Shown here: positions 34,270 to 43,627 of the stretch, one piece after another
Position numbering within the stretch: the stretch's first letter is position 1
How the letters are laid out: each line of letters opens with the position of its first letter
NCBI GenBank assembly: GCA_023241745.1
Contig: JALQCY010000003.1
Span: 186,001 to 250,000 of the forward strand
Direction of reading: 5' to 3'
DNA: 64,000 nucleotides
Source of the DNA: Isoptericola peretonis
GTDB taxonomy: Bacteria > Actinomycetota > Actinomycetes > Actinomycetales > Cellulomonadaceae
Position numbers and translations under genes: made by a program
Notes under the pieces: model-generated
Database searches by the model: none
What the model saw: the letters and a program-made list of their open reading frames with translations, nothing else
What the model was told of the DNA's origin: nothing

Positions 34270-35310
34270 TCACGGCACGAGGCGCTGGGTGATCACCGCC
34301 TCGCCCGGCCCGTGCTGCACGCGCGCGAGCGCGCCGTTGACCAGCGCGAGGTACGGCGGCACGTGGCCGCACTCGACGTCGGCGAGCAGCGGGATGCCGA
34401 GGTCGCCCAGCGCGTCGAGGACGGCGTCGTGCTGGGTGAACCCGCCGACGGAGGGGGCCTGCGTGCGGCTGAACAGCACCGCGTTCGCAGCGTCGAACCA
34501 GCCCGCGTGGCGCATCGCCCACAGGGCGCGACCGACGTCCGTCGCGCCCCACTCCAGGACGTCGAAGTAGACGACCAGGCCCTCCGGCGCGTGCTCCGCG
34601 ACGAACGCCGGGACGTCGCCGAACGGCGTGCCCGCGAGGAGCGACACCGTCTCCAGGCAGCCGCCGACCAGCCGGCCCGCGACGTCGACCGGCTCGTCGG
34701 GGTCCGCGCCGTCGATCCGCAGCCACGAGCCCTCGGCGTCGAGCGTCCACGTCGAGACCTCGGGCTCCTTCTCGTAGTCGTCCCAGCCGACGGACCGGTA
34801 CCGGCGCGGCGAGCGCTGCACCAGCTCGCGGCCGTCCTGCGCCGACGCGGCGACGTCCCACCAGCCGAGGACGCCGTCCGGCACGTCGTAGGGGGTGTCC
34901 ATGAGGTTCTGCCCGTGCACGGTCGCGACGCCGGTGCGCAGGGTCAGCGGCAGCAGCACGGTGGAGGTGTCGGAGAAGCCGACGAGCCACGTCGGGTCCG
35001 AGGCCAGCGCCTCCCAGTCGAGGCGGCCCAGCAGGTCCGTCGCCAGCTCCCCGCCCCACGGTGGCACGACCGCGCGCACGGCCCGGTCCGTGAGCATCGC
35101 CGTGAGCTCCGCCGCCCGGAGGCCGGCCGGCCCGCTGACGATCCCGTCGGTGGTGGCGGTCTCGCCGAGCCGCACGTCGTAGCCCTTCGCGCGCACGACG
35201 TCGACGGCGTGCCGCAGCCGGGCATGCAACGGCGCGGGCACTCCCGACGACGGCGCGGTCACGCCGATCGTGTCGCCGGGGCGCAGCGGGCGGGGGTAGC
35301 GGATCGTCAT
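34270..35310 (-). CDS. S66 family peptidase (LD-carboxypeptidase/MccF-like)
   Basis: A 346-residue serine peptidase of family S66. The N-terminus PLRPGDTIGVTAPSSG and the nucleophile motif GFSDTS (Ser113) are diagnostic, and the C-terminal half carries the acid/His elements (LADVECGHVPPYLALVNG). Family members trim murein tetrapeptides (LdcA) or inactivate microcin C-type peptide-nucleotides (MccF). The sequence, with YFDVLEW and AMRHAGWFD, looks closer to the MccF-like branch, but I cannot decide. ATG 35310. It is divergent from the damaged HNH gene. Confidence 0.85.
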   Translation of the reverse strand: MTIRYPRPLRPGDTIGVTAPSSGVPAPLHARLRHAVDVVRAKGYDVRLGETATTDGIVSGPAGLRAAELTAMLTDRAVRAVVPPWGGELATDLLGRLDWEALASDPTWLVGFSDTSTVLLPLTLRTGVATVHGQNLMDTPYDVPDGVLGWWDVAASAQDGRELVQRSPRRYRSVGWDDYEKEPEVSTWTLDAEGSWLRIDGADPDEPVDVAGRLVGGCLETVSLLAGTPFGDVPAFVAEHAPEGLVVYFDVLEWGATDVGRALWAMRHAGWFDAANAVLFSRTQAPSVGGFTQHDAVLDALGDLGIPLLADVECGHVPPYLALVNGALARVQHGPGEAVITQRLVP

Positions 35311-35412
35311 GGCCGGACTGTGCCCGATCGGGGCGCCACGGGCAACGGGATTCGACCCGACCCTGCTGTCCACAGGTGGGTATCCGGCCTGGTGCGGGAT
35401 CTGAGCCTTCGC

Positions 35413-35433
35413 TAGGATCGAACATACGTTCGA
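35413..35433 (+). promoter_or_regulatory. LexA/SOS box with -10 element before the HNH pseudogene
   Basis: TCGAACATACGTTCGA (35418-35433) is a perfect match to the actinobacterial LexA box TCGAAC-N4-GTTCGA. A TAGGAT hexamer (35413-35418) directly abuts it and can serve as -10. LexA boxes before DUF222/13E12-type HNH genes are known from Mycobacterium tuberculosis. Bound LexA would block the transcription start. Confidence 0.85.
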
Positions 35434-35470
35434 AACGGTAGGGCTCAGTCGGCGAGGAGGTGGTGCGGGC

Positions 35471-36650
35471 ATGTCCGCTGCGACGCTCGAGAGCGCGGTC
35501 GACGAGCTGACTGTCGTCACCACGCCATGGGACGACGTGCTCTCACCGATCGGCCCGACGACGGTGCACGACGTCGCGTCCGCCCTCGACGACGTGGCGC
35601 GACTCCAGGAACGCATCAACACGCTGGAGGGCGAGAAGCTCCTCGCCGTGGAACGGGCGCGCCGCGCGGCCGTCCGCTGCGAGCCCGATCTGCTGGCAGG
35701 CGAGCAGCTCCGGGTGCTGCGGGCCGGTACCGACCGGCGGCACGAGCTGGCGCGTCGGGCGTTCGTGGCGGACGTCGCGACCACGCTGCACGTGAGCGAG
35801 CAGCAGGCGGACCACGTCGTCGAGACGGCGCTCACTCTCACCTCGTCCGGCGCTGCCACCCTCGCCGAGCTCCGCCGCGGCCGGATCGGCGCCCGCCACG
35901 CGACCGTGATGGCCGACGTGCTCGCCGACCTGCCCGACGCCCAGGCGCGCGCCGCCGTGCAGGCCGAGGCTCTGCCCCGGGCGGCGACGTCGACCCTCGC
36001 CCAGTTCCGTACCTGCTTGCGGCGCGCCCGGGACCGCGCGCACCCCGAGCCGTTCACGCTCCGCCACGAGAGGGCCGCGGCGAAGCGCGGCGTGTACGTC
36101 GACCCGGCCGGCGACGGCATGGCCTGGCTCAGCGCCGGTGCTGACGCTCCTGGGCCGGTCGGACGAGCCGGCCGAGCTAGCAGGGCACGGCCCGGTCGAC
36201 CCGACGGTCGCCGCGTTTCTGACGGCCGGGGCGCCGTCGGTGCGACGACTGCTGGTGGACCCGGTGTCCGGCGGGCTGCTGTCCACCGACCCCGGCACGT
36301 ACACCGTCCCGGCGGCGCTGCGCGCCCATCTCGAGGCCCGCGACGGCAGCTGCCGGTTCCCGGGCTGCACCCGTCCGGCGCCCCGCTGCGACGTCGACCA
36401 CACCGTCGCGTGGGCCGACGGCGGACGGACGACGGCGGACAACCTGGCTCATCTGTGCCGGCGTCATCACGTGCTGAAGCACGAGACGCGGTGGCGGGCG
36501 CACCAAGAGCCCGACGGGTCGCTCGTCTGGACCTCACCCACCGGCCGGGTGTCTCGCGACCCCGTGGCGGATCCTGTCGACGTCACGGGACGCGACCTCG
36601 TCCCGCCCGTCCCTCCGGAGCTGCCGGAGCCACCGGAGCCACCTTTCTGA
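35471..36650 (+). pseudogene. DUF222/HNH endonuclease gene, internal deletion and frameshift
   Basis: The first 221 codons encode the DUF222 part (QERINTLEGEKLLAVERA to DPAGDGMAWLSA). Near 36132-36140 the reading frame shifts, and the rest, from LTLLGRSDEPAELAGHGPVDP through the HNH motif (CRFPGCTRPAPRCDVDHTVAW, split by Zn-type cysteines) to 36650, is read in another frame. Intact relatives have well over 100 residues between these two blocks, so a deletion removed the middle and broke the frame. Everything else, including ribosome site and SOS box, is intact, so the event looks recent. An assembly error is possible but would not explain the missing block. Confidence 0.8.
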
Positions 36651-36699
36651 GCCGCGCCCCGAACCTGCTCGAGATACGACTCCGCGCACGCTCACGGCC

Positions 36700-37338
36700 G
36701 TGGACGACGTCGACCTCGCCGTCCCTGCCGGCACGACGACCGCCCTTCGCGGGCCGTCCGGCGCGGGCAAGTCCAGCCTGCTCGCCGTCGCAGCCGGGCT
36801 GACCAACCCCACGCACGGCGAGGTCCGGATCGGTGCCGATGTCGTCTTCACGCACACGTCGACGGTCGCGGCTGCGACCCGCGCCCGCCTGGACCGCATC
36901 GGCATGGTGTTCCAGTCGCCGCAGCTGCTGGGCTCGCTCACCGCGCTGGAGCAGCTGGAGCTGCACGCCCACCTGCGCGGCCGCCGTCCGGGGAGCGTGC
37001 GCGTGCGGGCGCTGGAGCTGCTCGACGCCGTCGGCGTGGCCGACCACGCGGGCAAACGGCCCGCCCAGCTGTCCGGCGGGCAGCGGCAGCGCGTCGCGAT
37101 CGCGCGCGCCCTGGTCGGGCGGCCGGAGGTGCTGCTCGTCGACGAGCCCCCGTCCGCGCTCGACCACGCGCGCGGCACCCGCGTGGTGGAGCTGATCACC
37201 GGGCTGGCCCGCGATACCGGCGCGGCCACCCTGCTCGTCTCGCACGACGCCGCGACGCTGGCCACGGTCGACGCGACGGTCCGGATGCTCGACGCCCGGC
37301 TCGAGCCGGTCTCCGACGCGGCCGGCGCGCGCGCCTAG
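36700..37338 (+). CDS. Orphan ABC transporter ATP-binding protein (LolD/MacB-type), 5' end damaged
   Basis: A 212-residue ATPase with all catalytic motifs: Walker A GPSGAGKSS, Q-loop VFQSPQ, signature LSGGQRQRVAIARAL, Walker B LLVDEPPSALD and H-loop LLVSHD. It is closest to LolD/MacB-type (FtsE-like) subunits. The GTG at 36700 has no ribosome site, and about 10-15 usual N-terminal residues are missing; a fragment reading LLEIRL occurs just upstream in another frame, suggesting a small indel. No permease gene is adjacent. It is probably a decaying remnant, although a shorter functional protein cannot be excluded. Confidence 0.7.
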   Translation: MDDVDLAVPAGTTTALRGPSGAGKSSLLAVAAGLTNPTHGEVRIGADVVFTHTSTVAAATRARLDRIGMVFQSPQLLGSLTALEQLELHAHLRGRRPGSVRVRALELLDAVGVADHAGKRPAQLSGGQRQRVAIARALVGRPEVLLVDEPPSALDHARGTRVVELITGLARDTGAATLLVSHDAATLATVDATVRMLDARLEPVSDAAGARA

Positions 37339-37790
37339 CAGCTCGGGCAGGGTTCCTCGGCGCGCTGCCTGCGCAGGGCCCCGCGCACGACGTCGACCGC
37401 GGCCTCGGCGCGCTCGGCCCACGAGGCCCGGCGCGGACGCACGCGGAAGGTGCTCGCCGCCGCGAGGTCTGAGGTGACCGCGGCGACCTTCTCCGGGGAG
37501 CAGCGGCCGTACTTCGCCAGGTAGGCGTCGTCGAGCAGCGCGTGCAGCTCCGGGGCCACCTCGGCGAGCACCACGGGACGCCGAGAGCCGTCCACCCGCA
37601 GGTGGGCGCGCCCTCCGGCCGGCCGAACCGAGCCCAGGGCGGAGCGCACGTACAGGTCGCGGCCGAGGCGCACCACCCAGCTGCGGTACGGCCGGCCGGG
37701 TTCCTGCGCGTGGACCACCTGCACGACCGTCGCGCCGCCGAGGTCGGCGAGGTCGCGCACGGACAGGGCGGGGCGGGTCAGCAGGCTCAC
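37335..37790 (-). CDS. DUF2255 family protein
   Basis: The conserved core matches DUF2255 proteins: YRSWVVRLGRDLYVRSALG, the GRAHLRV strand, and DDAYLAKYGRCSPEKVAAVTS. These are small beta-barrel-like proteins of unknown function, often annotated near flavin or nitroreductase-like proteins. The start is unsure: GTG 37790 gives the family-like N-terminus (SLLTRPALSVRDLADLGG); GTG 37817 and GTG 37871 are in-frame alternatives. The C-terminus adds an Arg-rich tail with CPSC. It converges on the ABC ATPase gene with a 4-nt overlap. Confidence 0.7.
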   Translation of the reverse strand: MSLLTRPALSVRDLADLGGATVVQVVHAQEPGRPYRSWVVRLGRDLYVRSALGSVRPAGGRAHLRVDGSRRPVVLAEVAPELHALLDDAYLAKYGRCSPEKVAAVTSDLAAASTFRVRPRRASWAERAEAAVDVVRGALRRQRAEEPCPSC

Positions 37791-37871
37791 GACGGGTCGA
37801 ACGGTGACCCGCGCCACTTCTATTCCGGCGGTCCTCGTCGAGGGACCCCGGGCGCGGAACAGGCACGTCAC

Positions 37872-38121
37872 GAACCGTTGGCGCTAGGCCGCAGCGACGG
37901 TCGCCGAAGGGCGCGAGAGGAACCGCCTCTCCCAGGGGCAGCAAGAGCCGACTTCGGGCAGAGGCGTTCGAAGAAGCCCTTGCCATCGTTTCCGAGCGGC
38001 TTGCCCAGCTCGCGCACGAGCACGCGGCCCCGCTCAGGGAGGAACGCTCGGCGCGGGCACGCGAGGGCAGGAGCGCCGGCCCTTCGTCGTCGAAGGCTGC
38101 GGGCGGCAAGGTCGGCGGGCG
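37872..38121. other. Intergenic region, no supported gene
   Basis: These 250 bases lie between the CDF exporter stop and the DUF2255 region. One plus-strand frame reads RAEAFEEALAIVSERLAQLA, which looks coding-like, but it has no start codon and runs into the antisense of the CDF gene. No RNA gene or clear repeat was seen. It may be residue of a deleted gene, in keeping with the broken genes just upstream. Confidence 0.4.
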
Positions 38122-39054
38122 TCATGGGACGAGGTCGACGTCGGCGGTCAGCTCGACGTTCGCCCAGACGTCGAAGGGCATCCTTCGCAGCCCGGCCACG
38201 GCGGAACGTCGAACCTCGTCCTCGGCGTCGACGTCCCAGTCGCCGTGGGGCACGACGAACACGACGTCGACGTACAAGCGTCGCCCGAGCTTGGTGGCCC
38301 GCACCGTCGGCTCCGGGAGGCCGAACTCGTGCCGGACGTCGTCGACGATGCCGTGGAGATCCGCGACGACCTCCGGTGCCGGCGTGCCCTCGAGCAGCTC
38401 GACCGTCCCGTCCCGCACGAGCCGCGCCGGCATCGGTGACACGACGGCGACGGCGACCAGGACGAGAACGGGGTCGACATAGTCGGCCGCCGCACCCAGG
38501 CCGGCACGCTCCATCAGCAGCCCCACGCCGCCGCCGATCGCGACCACGACGCTGAGGACCGCGCCGGCCCGCCAGCCGACCACCTCGGCGACCGCCAGAT
38601 CGGTGCCGACCCCGAGCCGACCGAGCAGCCACACGACCAGGCAGCCCAGGAGCGCCGACACCGTGCCGTAGGCCAGGAGCGCGACCTGGGTCGTGTCCGA
38701 ACCGCCCCCGATGACGGTCTGCACCGCAGCGACGACCGCGTAGAGGAGGGTGGCGGCCAGAGCAGCGCCCTGAACGACGACGGCCAAGGGCACCGCGGCA
38801 GAGAGTCCGTACGGGAACTGGCGGGTGGGCTCGGCGCTCGCCGCCCGCGACGCCAGCAGCGAGCCCGCCGACAGGGCGATGCTCGCCAGCGTGTAGACGC
38901 CGTCGAAGACGATCACGTCGGCTCCGGCGAGCAGCCCCCAGACCAGCCCCGTCGAGCCGAGGACGGCCGAGGCGCCCAGCGACCACATCAACACCCTGCG
39001 GTCGGTATCCCGGTGAAGGTCAGGGCCCGAGGACTCTCCCGTCGCTGGCGTCAC
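38122..39054 (-). CDS. Cation diffusion facilitator (CDF) family exporter
   Basis: A 310-residue CDF transporter with six membrane segments (about residues 22-200) and a C-terminal cytosolic domain (about 205-310; VRATKLGRRLYVDVVFVVPHG). The first helix pair contains FDGVYTLASIALS, the position of the family metal site, and the fifth has YVDPVLVLV. The canonical HxxxD/DxxxD metal residues look partly substituted, so the transported cation is uncertain. GTG start is 10 nt after the arginine deiminase stop, so it is last in the operon. Confidence 0.8.
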   Translation of the reverse strand: MTPATGESSGPDLHRDTDRRVLMWSLGASAVLGSTGLVWGLLAGADVIVFDGVYTLASIALSAGSLLASRAASAEPTRQFPYGLSAAVPLAVVVQGAALAATLLYAVVAAVQTVIGGGSDTTQVALLAYGTVSALLGCLVVWLLGRLGVGTDLAVAEVVGWRAGAVLSVVVAIGGGVGLLMERAGLGAAADYVDPVLVLVAVAVVSPMPARLVRDGTVELLEGTPAPEVVADLHGIVDDVRHEFGLPEPTVRATKLGRRLYVDVVFVVPHGDWDVDAEDEVRRSAVAGLRRMPFDVWANVELTADVDLVP

Positions 39055-39064
39055 CGGTTCGGGT

Positions 39065-40324
39065 CTAGTCGATCGGGTCGCGGGAGATGGGGCAGGTCAT
39101 GCAGTGCCCACCACCGCGCCCGCGGCCGAGCTCGGCCCCGACGATGGTGATGACCTCGACGCCGGCACGGCGGAGCGCCGCGTTGGTCAGGGTGTTGCGG
39201 TCGTAGGTGAAGACGACGCCGGGCTCGAGGGCGACGGCGTTGTTGCCGGAGTCCCACTGCTGCCGCTCGGACGCGTACACGTCGCCCGCCGTCTCGACCA
39301 CGCGCAGGCGCGGCAGCCCGAGCGACCGGGCCACGACGTCCACGAACGGGGTGTCGCCCTCGTCGGTGACCTCCACGCCCGGCGCCGTGTCCGACGGGCG
39401 CAGGGTGAAGGCGTGGATGCCGTTCACGATCGTCGGGTGCACCGTGACGAGGTCCCGGTCGGCGAACGTGAACACGGTGTCCAGGTGCATCGCCGCACGC
39501 AGGCGCGGCATCCCGGCCACCACGACCTCCTCGACGTCCCCGCCGTCGAAGAGCGCCCTGGCGAACTGGGTGATGCCCTGCCGGGACGTGCGCTCGCTCA
39601 TGCCGACCAGCACGGTGCCGTTGCCCACGGGCATGACGTCGCCGCCCTCGATCGTCGCCTGGGCCCAGTCCTGCTCCGGGTCGCCCCACCACACCGTCGA
39701 GCCCGCGTACTCGGGGTGGAAGGAGTAGATCGCCTTCATCAGCAGCGTCTCGTCCTTGCGCGCCGGCCAGAACAGCGGGTTCATCGTGAGGCCGCCGTAG
39801 ATCCAGCACGTCGTGTCGCGGGTGTACAGCGTGTTGGGCAGCGGCGGCAGCAGGTACTCGGGCGTGCCCGTGGACTCGCGGGCCAGGTTCACGTAGTCGC
39901 TGCGGAAGTCGCCCGGCAGGTCGTGCGTCGACAGCCCGCCGATGAGGAAGCGCGCCAGCTCGCGGTCGGTCAGCGAGTCCAGGTAGGCCCGGGTGCCCTC
40001 GACGAGGCCCAGGCCGACCCGGTTGGGCACCACCTTGCGGTCGAGCAGCCAGGCGCGCGCGTCCGGGATGCCCATGGTCTGCGCCAGCAGGTCGTGCAGC
40101 TCCACCACCTCGACGCCTCGGTTCGTCAGCTTGTTGACGAAGTCCAGGTGGTCGCGCTGTGCGGCCTCCACCCACATGACGTCGTCGAACAGCAGGTCGT
40201 CGGAGTTGGTGGGGGTGAGCCGCTCGTGCGCGAGCCCCGGCGAGCACACCAGCACCTTGCGCAGCCGGCCGACCTCCGAGTGGACGCCGTGGGCAGGGGG
40301 CGAGGACGAGGTGGGGACGGACAT
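39065..40324 (-). CDS. arcA: Arginine deiminase
   Basis: A 419-residue arginine deiminase converting arginine to citrulline and ammonia. Diagnostic motifs are present: [32 protein letters not shown] and the nucleophile Cys408 in [12 protein letters not shown] 40324 is behind GAAAGGTG. It sits 42 nt after the APC antiporter gene. The usual partners arcB (ornithine carbamoyltransferase) and arcC (carbamate kinase) are not in the window, so energy yield from citrulline would need genes elsewhere. Ammonia production for acid tolerance is an alternative role. Confidence 0.95.
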   Translation of the reverse strand: MSVPTSSSPPAHGVHSEVGRLRKVLVCSPGLAHERLTPTNSDDLLFDDVMWVEAAQRDHLDFVNKLTNRGVEVVELHDLLAQTMGIPDARAWLLDRKVVPNRVGLGLVEGTRAYLDSLTDRELARFLIGGLSTHDLPGDFRSDYVNLARESTGTPEYLLPPLPNTLYTRDTTCWIYGGLTMNPLFWPARKDETLLMKAIYSFHPEYAGSTVWWGDPEQDWAQATIEGGDVMPVGNGTVLVGMSERTSRQGITQFARALFDGGDVEEVVVAGMPRLRAAMHLDTVFTFADRDLVTVHPTIVNGIHAFTLRPSDTAPGVEVTDEGDTPFVDVVARSLGLPRLRVVETAGDVYASERQQWDSGNNAVALEPGVVFTYDRNTLTNAALRRAGVEVITIVGAELGRGRGGGHCMTCPISRDPID

Positions 40325-40366
40325 CGGTGGGCACCTTTCGTCAGCAGTGGTGGACGGCCGTGACGG

Positions 40367-41818
40367 TCAGATCGAGATCCAGCCCCCGACGAGGCCGATC
40401 ACCGCCACGACGGCGACCGCGAGCACGACGAGGAACAGCAACAGCTCGGCGGGCGCGAAGACCCTGCGGCCCTGCTCCCGCCGCGTCATGAGGAACAGGA
40501 CCGTCGCGGGGGCATAGAAGAGGAACGAGACGAGGACGAGGCTCAGGCCGGCCGCGAACACCAGGAAGGCCGTGTAGACGCTCGCCAGGACCGTGATCAC
40601 CAGGTCGCCGCGCAGCGTGGAAGGAGGCGCGCCGTCGTACGTCTCGCGCGTCGCCCGCAGCTTGACCGCGTAGAGCGCGGCGAGCAGGAACGGGATGAGC
40701 GTCATGACGGCGGTCATGTCGAGCGCGAAGTCGAACGCGTCCTCGGAGAAGTAGGTCAGGACCAGCACCACCTGCGACAGCGACGTGCTCAGCAGCAGCG
40801 CGTTGACGGGTACGTCGCGGTCCGACTGCCGGGCGAGGAAGCGCGGCATGTCGCGGTCCTTGGCGGCGACGAACAGCACCTCGGCGGCCATGAGCGTCCA
40901 GGCCAGGTACGCCCCGAGCACCGAGATGATGAGCCCGACGCCCACGAAGACGCTGCCCCACTCCCCGACGGCCGCCTCGAGCACCCCCGCCATCGACGGC
41001 TGGCGGAGCTCGGCGATCTCGGCCATCGGCATGATGCCGTACGACACGATCGTCACCGACGCAAAGATGGCGAACACGCTCACGAAGCCGAGGATCGTGG
41101 CGCGGCCGACGTCCTCGCGGCGCTTCGCGTGCCGGGAGTAGACGCTCGCGCCCTCGACGCCGAGGAACACGAACACCGTGACCAGCATGGTGCCGCGGAC
41201 CTGGTCGAACAAGGACCCCGCATAGTCGGCGCCGCCCCAGTTCTCCGCGAACGCGCTCGGGTCGAAGACGAACAGCGCCAGGATGACGAAGACGATGATG
41301 GGGATGACCTTGGCGACGGTGACGATCCGGTTGATCGCCGTCGCCTCCTTGATGCCGCGCCGCACCAGCAGGAAGAAGAGCCACAGGCCGACGGTGGAGA
41401 GCGCGAGCGCGAGCACCGTGTCCCCGGCGCCGAGCGCGGGGATCCACTGCCCCAGCGTGGACATGATGAGCACCCAGTAGGTGACGTTGCCGACGCACGC
41501 GCTGGCCCAGTAGCCCGCGGCGGCGAAGAACCCGGTGTACTCGCCGAAGCCGGCCTTCGCATACGCGTAGACGCCGGCGTCGAGGTCGGGCTTGCGCATC
41601 GCGAGCCGCTGGAACACGAACGCCAGCATCAGCATGCCCGCGCCCGCCACGACCCACGCGATGAGGGCGCCCATGACGCCCGTCTCCTGCGCGAACCGGC
41701 GCGGCAGCGAGAAGACCCCCGCGCCGACCATGGATCCGACCACCATCGCGGTGAGGGTCAGCAGCGAGACCTTCGTGGTGGCACCGCTCGCGGGCGCAGT
41801 GGTGTCCTGGTGCGCCAT
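40367..41818 (-). CDS. arcD: APC family arginine/ornithine antiporter
   Basis: A 483-residue APC transporter with 12-13 membrane segments. The start reads VSLLTLTAMVVGSMVGAGVF, the conserved G-S-x-V-G-A-G-V-F substrate motif of the basic amino acid/polyamine antiporter group, and its position next to arginine deiminase makes an arginine:ornithine or arginine:citrulline exchanger the best call. ATG 41818 follows GAGGAG and lies 5 nt after the NuoN-like stop. The symbol is given by context and family; substrate has not been proven. Confidence 0.8.
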   Translation of the reverse strand: MAHQDTTAPASGATTKVSLLTLTAMVVGSMVGAGVFSLPRRFAQETGVMGALIAWVVAGAGMLMLAFVFQRLAMRKPDLDAGVYAYAKAGFGEYTGFFAAAGYWASACVGNVTYWVLIMSTLGQWIPALGAGDTVLALALSTVGLWLFFLLVRRGIKEATAINRIVTVAKVIPIIVFVILALFVFDPSAFAENWGGADYAGSLFDQVRGTMLVTVFVFLGVEGASVYSRHAKRREDVGRATILGFVSVFAIFASVTIVSYGIMPMAEIAELRQPSMAGVLEAAVGEWGSVFVGVGLIISVLGAYLAWTLMAAEVLFVAAKDRDMPRFLARQSDRDVPVNALLLSTSLSQVVLVLTYFSEDAFDFALDMTAVMTLIPFLLAALYAVKLRATRETYDGAPPSTLRGDLVITVLASVYTAFLVFAAGLSLVLVSFLFYAPATVLFLMTRREQGRRVFAPAELLLFLVVLAVAVVAVIGLVGGWISI

Positions 41819-41823
41819 TCGTG

Positions 41824-43407
41824 TCACTCCTCGCGTGGGACGACCTTGCGGGTGCTGTCGCCGATGCTTGCACCATCGCGCCTGGTCCGCGCGTCGACCA
41901 GGCGTGCGACGGCCTCCACGAGGTCCCCAGCGGGGATGCGCAGGGTGCCCGTCCAGGCAGGCAGGACACCGGCCCGGGCGGCGCCGAGGACGACCCCCGC
42001 GACGCCCAGGCCGAGCAGGACGGGCCACAGTGCGCCCCCCACCGTCACGGCGTCGAGGCCGGGCACCTTCTCGGGCGGCAGCCACAGACCCGCCAGCGCC
42101 CAGGTGCCGGCCGTCCCGCCGACGGCGAGCACGACCCAGGACCACAGCCCGCCGTCCGGCGCGGAGGGTCCCGGGTGCCCCGACGCCCGCAGCAGCACGG
42201 CGGCGCGGACGAGCAGCAGGGTCGAGACGGTCGCGACGAACGGGAGGGCCGCCGTGACGTCGACGAGCAACGGAGCCTCCCCCACCGCCCGCTTGGCGGC
42301 GTACTTGGCCACGGCGCCGCTGCCCAGCGGCGCACCGGTGATCGCGAGCGCGAGGACCAGCGCCCCGCCCGCCACGACGGCGCGGGCGCGACCCGCGCCG
42401 TACCGCTCCCAGACCTCCACCGCCATGATCAGGCCGCCCTTGGCCATGCCGTGGTGCACGGCGTAGACGACGGCGGTGAGGATGCACGCCTCGGCCAGGT
42501 CCGGGGCGCCGAGCGCGACCCCGACGACCACGGCGAGGAACCCCATCTGGCCGACGGTGCTGTAGGCGAGGGAGACCTCCGGGTCGTCGGTGAGCACGCC
42601 CGGCACGAGGACGCCGAACGCCCCGACGAGCGCCACGACGACCAGCACGGTGCCCCAGCCCGGCATCGCCTCGTGCCCCAGCGGCAGGAACCGGAGCCAG
42701 CCCACGAGCCCGACCTTGACCACGGTGCCGCTCAGCACCGCCCCGGCCGGCACGGACGTGGCCGCCTCGTCGATCGGCAGCCACCCGTGCAGCGGGAACG
42801 TGGCGGCCTTGATGCCGAACGCCAGCAGGAGGAGCCCGACGACCGCACCGCCGGTCGAGGCTTCGGCGACCGCGGCGGGGGCGTCGGCGAGGCGGAGCCC
42901 GCCGGCCGCGACCACGAGCCCGACGGCGACGGCCAGCACGCCGTCGCTCACCGCCGCCAGGACCAGGTAGAGCCGCCCCGCCCGGCGCGCGACCGCCGTG
43001 CGGGGGTGCAGGATCAGCCGGTGCGCGGCGACGGTCGTCACGACGCACCCGGCGAGGAAGGTGACGGCGTCGGCGGCGACGAGCACCGCCGCGGTGCCGA
43101 CGAACGCGACGAGCAGGAGCCCGCTGCGCGACGCCGTCCGCGCGTCCGCCGACCGTCCGGTGAGGGCGAGCGCCGCGGCGTACAGCACCCCGACGAACAG
43201 CAGCAGCGGCCGCCCCACCAGGTCCAGCTGCAGCGCCAGGCCACCCACGGGGCCGAGCAGGTCCACCACCACGACCGGAACGAGTGCGAGGGGCGCGGCC
43301 CGCACCAGCCGCGTCGGCCCGTGGTCGGGTCGGCGCGACGACCGCACCAGCAGGACGGCGGCCACCACGGCGGGCACCACGAGCGCGGCGAGCAGCAGCC
43401 AGGTCAT
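41824..43407 (-). CDS. NuoN/MrpD-like proton-conducting membrane subunit
   Basis: A 527-residue protein with about 14 membrane segments, of the proton-antiporter M family (complex I NuoL/M/N and Mrp A/D). The core includes GIKAATFPLHGWLPIDEAAT (the family Lys in helix 7-8 and the HxWLP motif) and AYSTVGQMGF. It has no other complex I or Mrp subunit beside it. It is the first membrane gene of a minus-strand operon continuing into the antiporter and arginine deiminase. A role in proton flux linked to arginine catabolism or pH homeostasis is inferred only. ATG 43407 overlaps the stop of a small upstream frame (ATGA). Confidence 0.8.
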   Translation of the reverse strand: MTWLLLAALVVPAVVAAVLLVRSSRRPDHGPTRLVRAAPLALVPVVVVDLLGPVGGLALQLDLVGRPLLLFVGVLYAAALALTGRSADARTASRSGLLLVAFVGTAAVLVAADAVTFLAGCVVTTVAAHRLILHPRTAVARRAGRLYLVLAAVSDGVLAVAVGLVVAAGGLRLADAPAAVAEASTGGAVVGLLLLAFGIKAATFPLHGWLPIDEAATSVPAGAVLSGTVVKVGLVGWLRFLPLGHEAMPGWGTVLVVVALVGAFGVLVPGVLTDDPEVSLAYSTVGQMGFLAVVVGVALGAPDLAEACILTAVVYAVHHGMAKGGLIMAVEVWERYGAGRARAVVAGGALVLALAITGAPLGSGAVAKYAAKRAVGEAPLLVDVTAALPFVATVSTLLLVRAAVLLRASGHPGPSAPDGGLWSWVVLAVGGTAGTWALAGLWLPPEKVPGLDAVTVGGALWPVLLGLGVAGVVLGAARAGVLPAWTGTLRIPAGDLVEAVARLVDARTRRDGASIGDSTRKVVPREE

Positions 43408-43589
43408 GCGTCGCTCCCCCGCTCGCCGTCGTCGGACCCGCCGTCGCCCGTCATCCTCCCCCTGCCCGCTCGGCCGTGCGCGAGGACCGGGGCCACCACC
43501 ACCGTCCCGGGCGCCGCTTCGCTGGGCAGGAGGAGCGCCTTCCGCCCGGGTCGGGGGTCACCTTGGGCCGTCGCGACGGCGGTTGACAC
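43404..43589 (-). CDS. Possible small ORF upstream of the NuoN-like gene
   Basis: A 61-codon frame that begins GTG 43589 (MSTAVATAQGDPRPG) and ends in an ATGA overlap with the NuoN-like gene. Third-position GC is high, consistent with coding. No clear ribosome binding site and no recognised family; the product is Ala/Gly/Arg-rich and soluble. It may be a coupling ORF or chance. Confidence 0.3.
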   Translation of the reverse strand: MSTAVATAQGDPRPGRKALLLPSEAAPGTVVVAPVLAHGRAGRGRMTGDGGSDDGERGSDA

Positions 43590-43611
43590 GCGGGACGTCC
43601 GGGGGCATCCT
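43583..43611 (+). promoter_or_regulatory. Promoter of the rhamnoside operon
   Basis: TTGACA (43583-43588) is a perfect -35 box, 17 nt before CATCCT (43606-43611), a moderate -10. Transcription would start near 43618, with the LacI palindrome just downstream. Confidence 0.55.
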
Positions 43612-43627
43612 CGTGAAACGAATCAAT

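Noticed and set aside
37872..38121. A coding-like plus-strand stretch (RAEAFEEALAIVSERLAQLA)
   Set aside because: It has no start codon, no ribosome site, and continues into the antisense of the CDF gene; not enough to call a gene.
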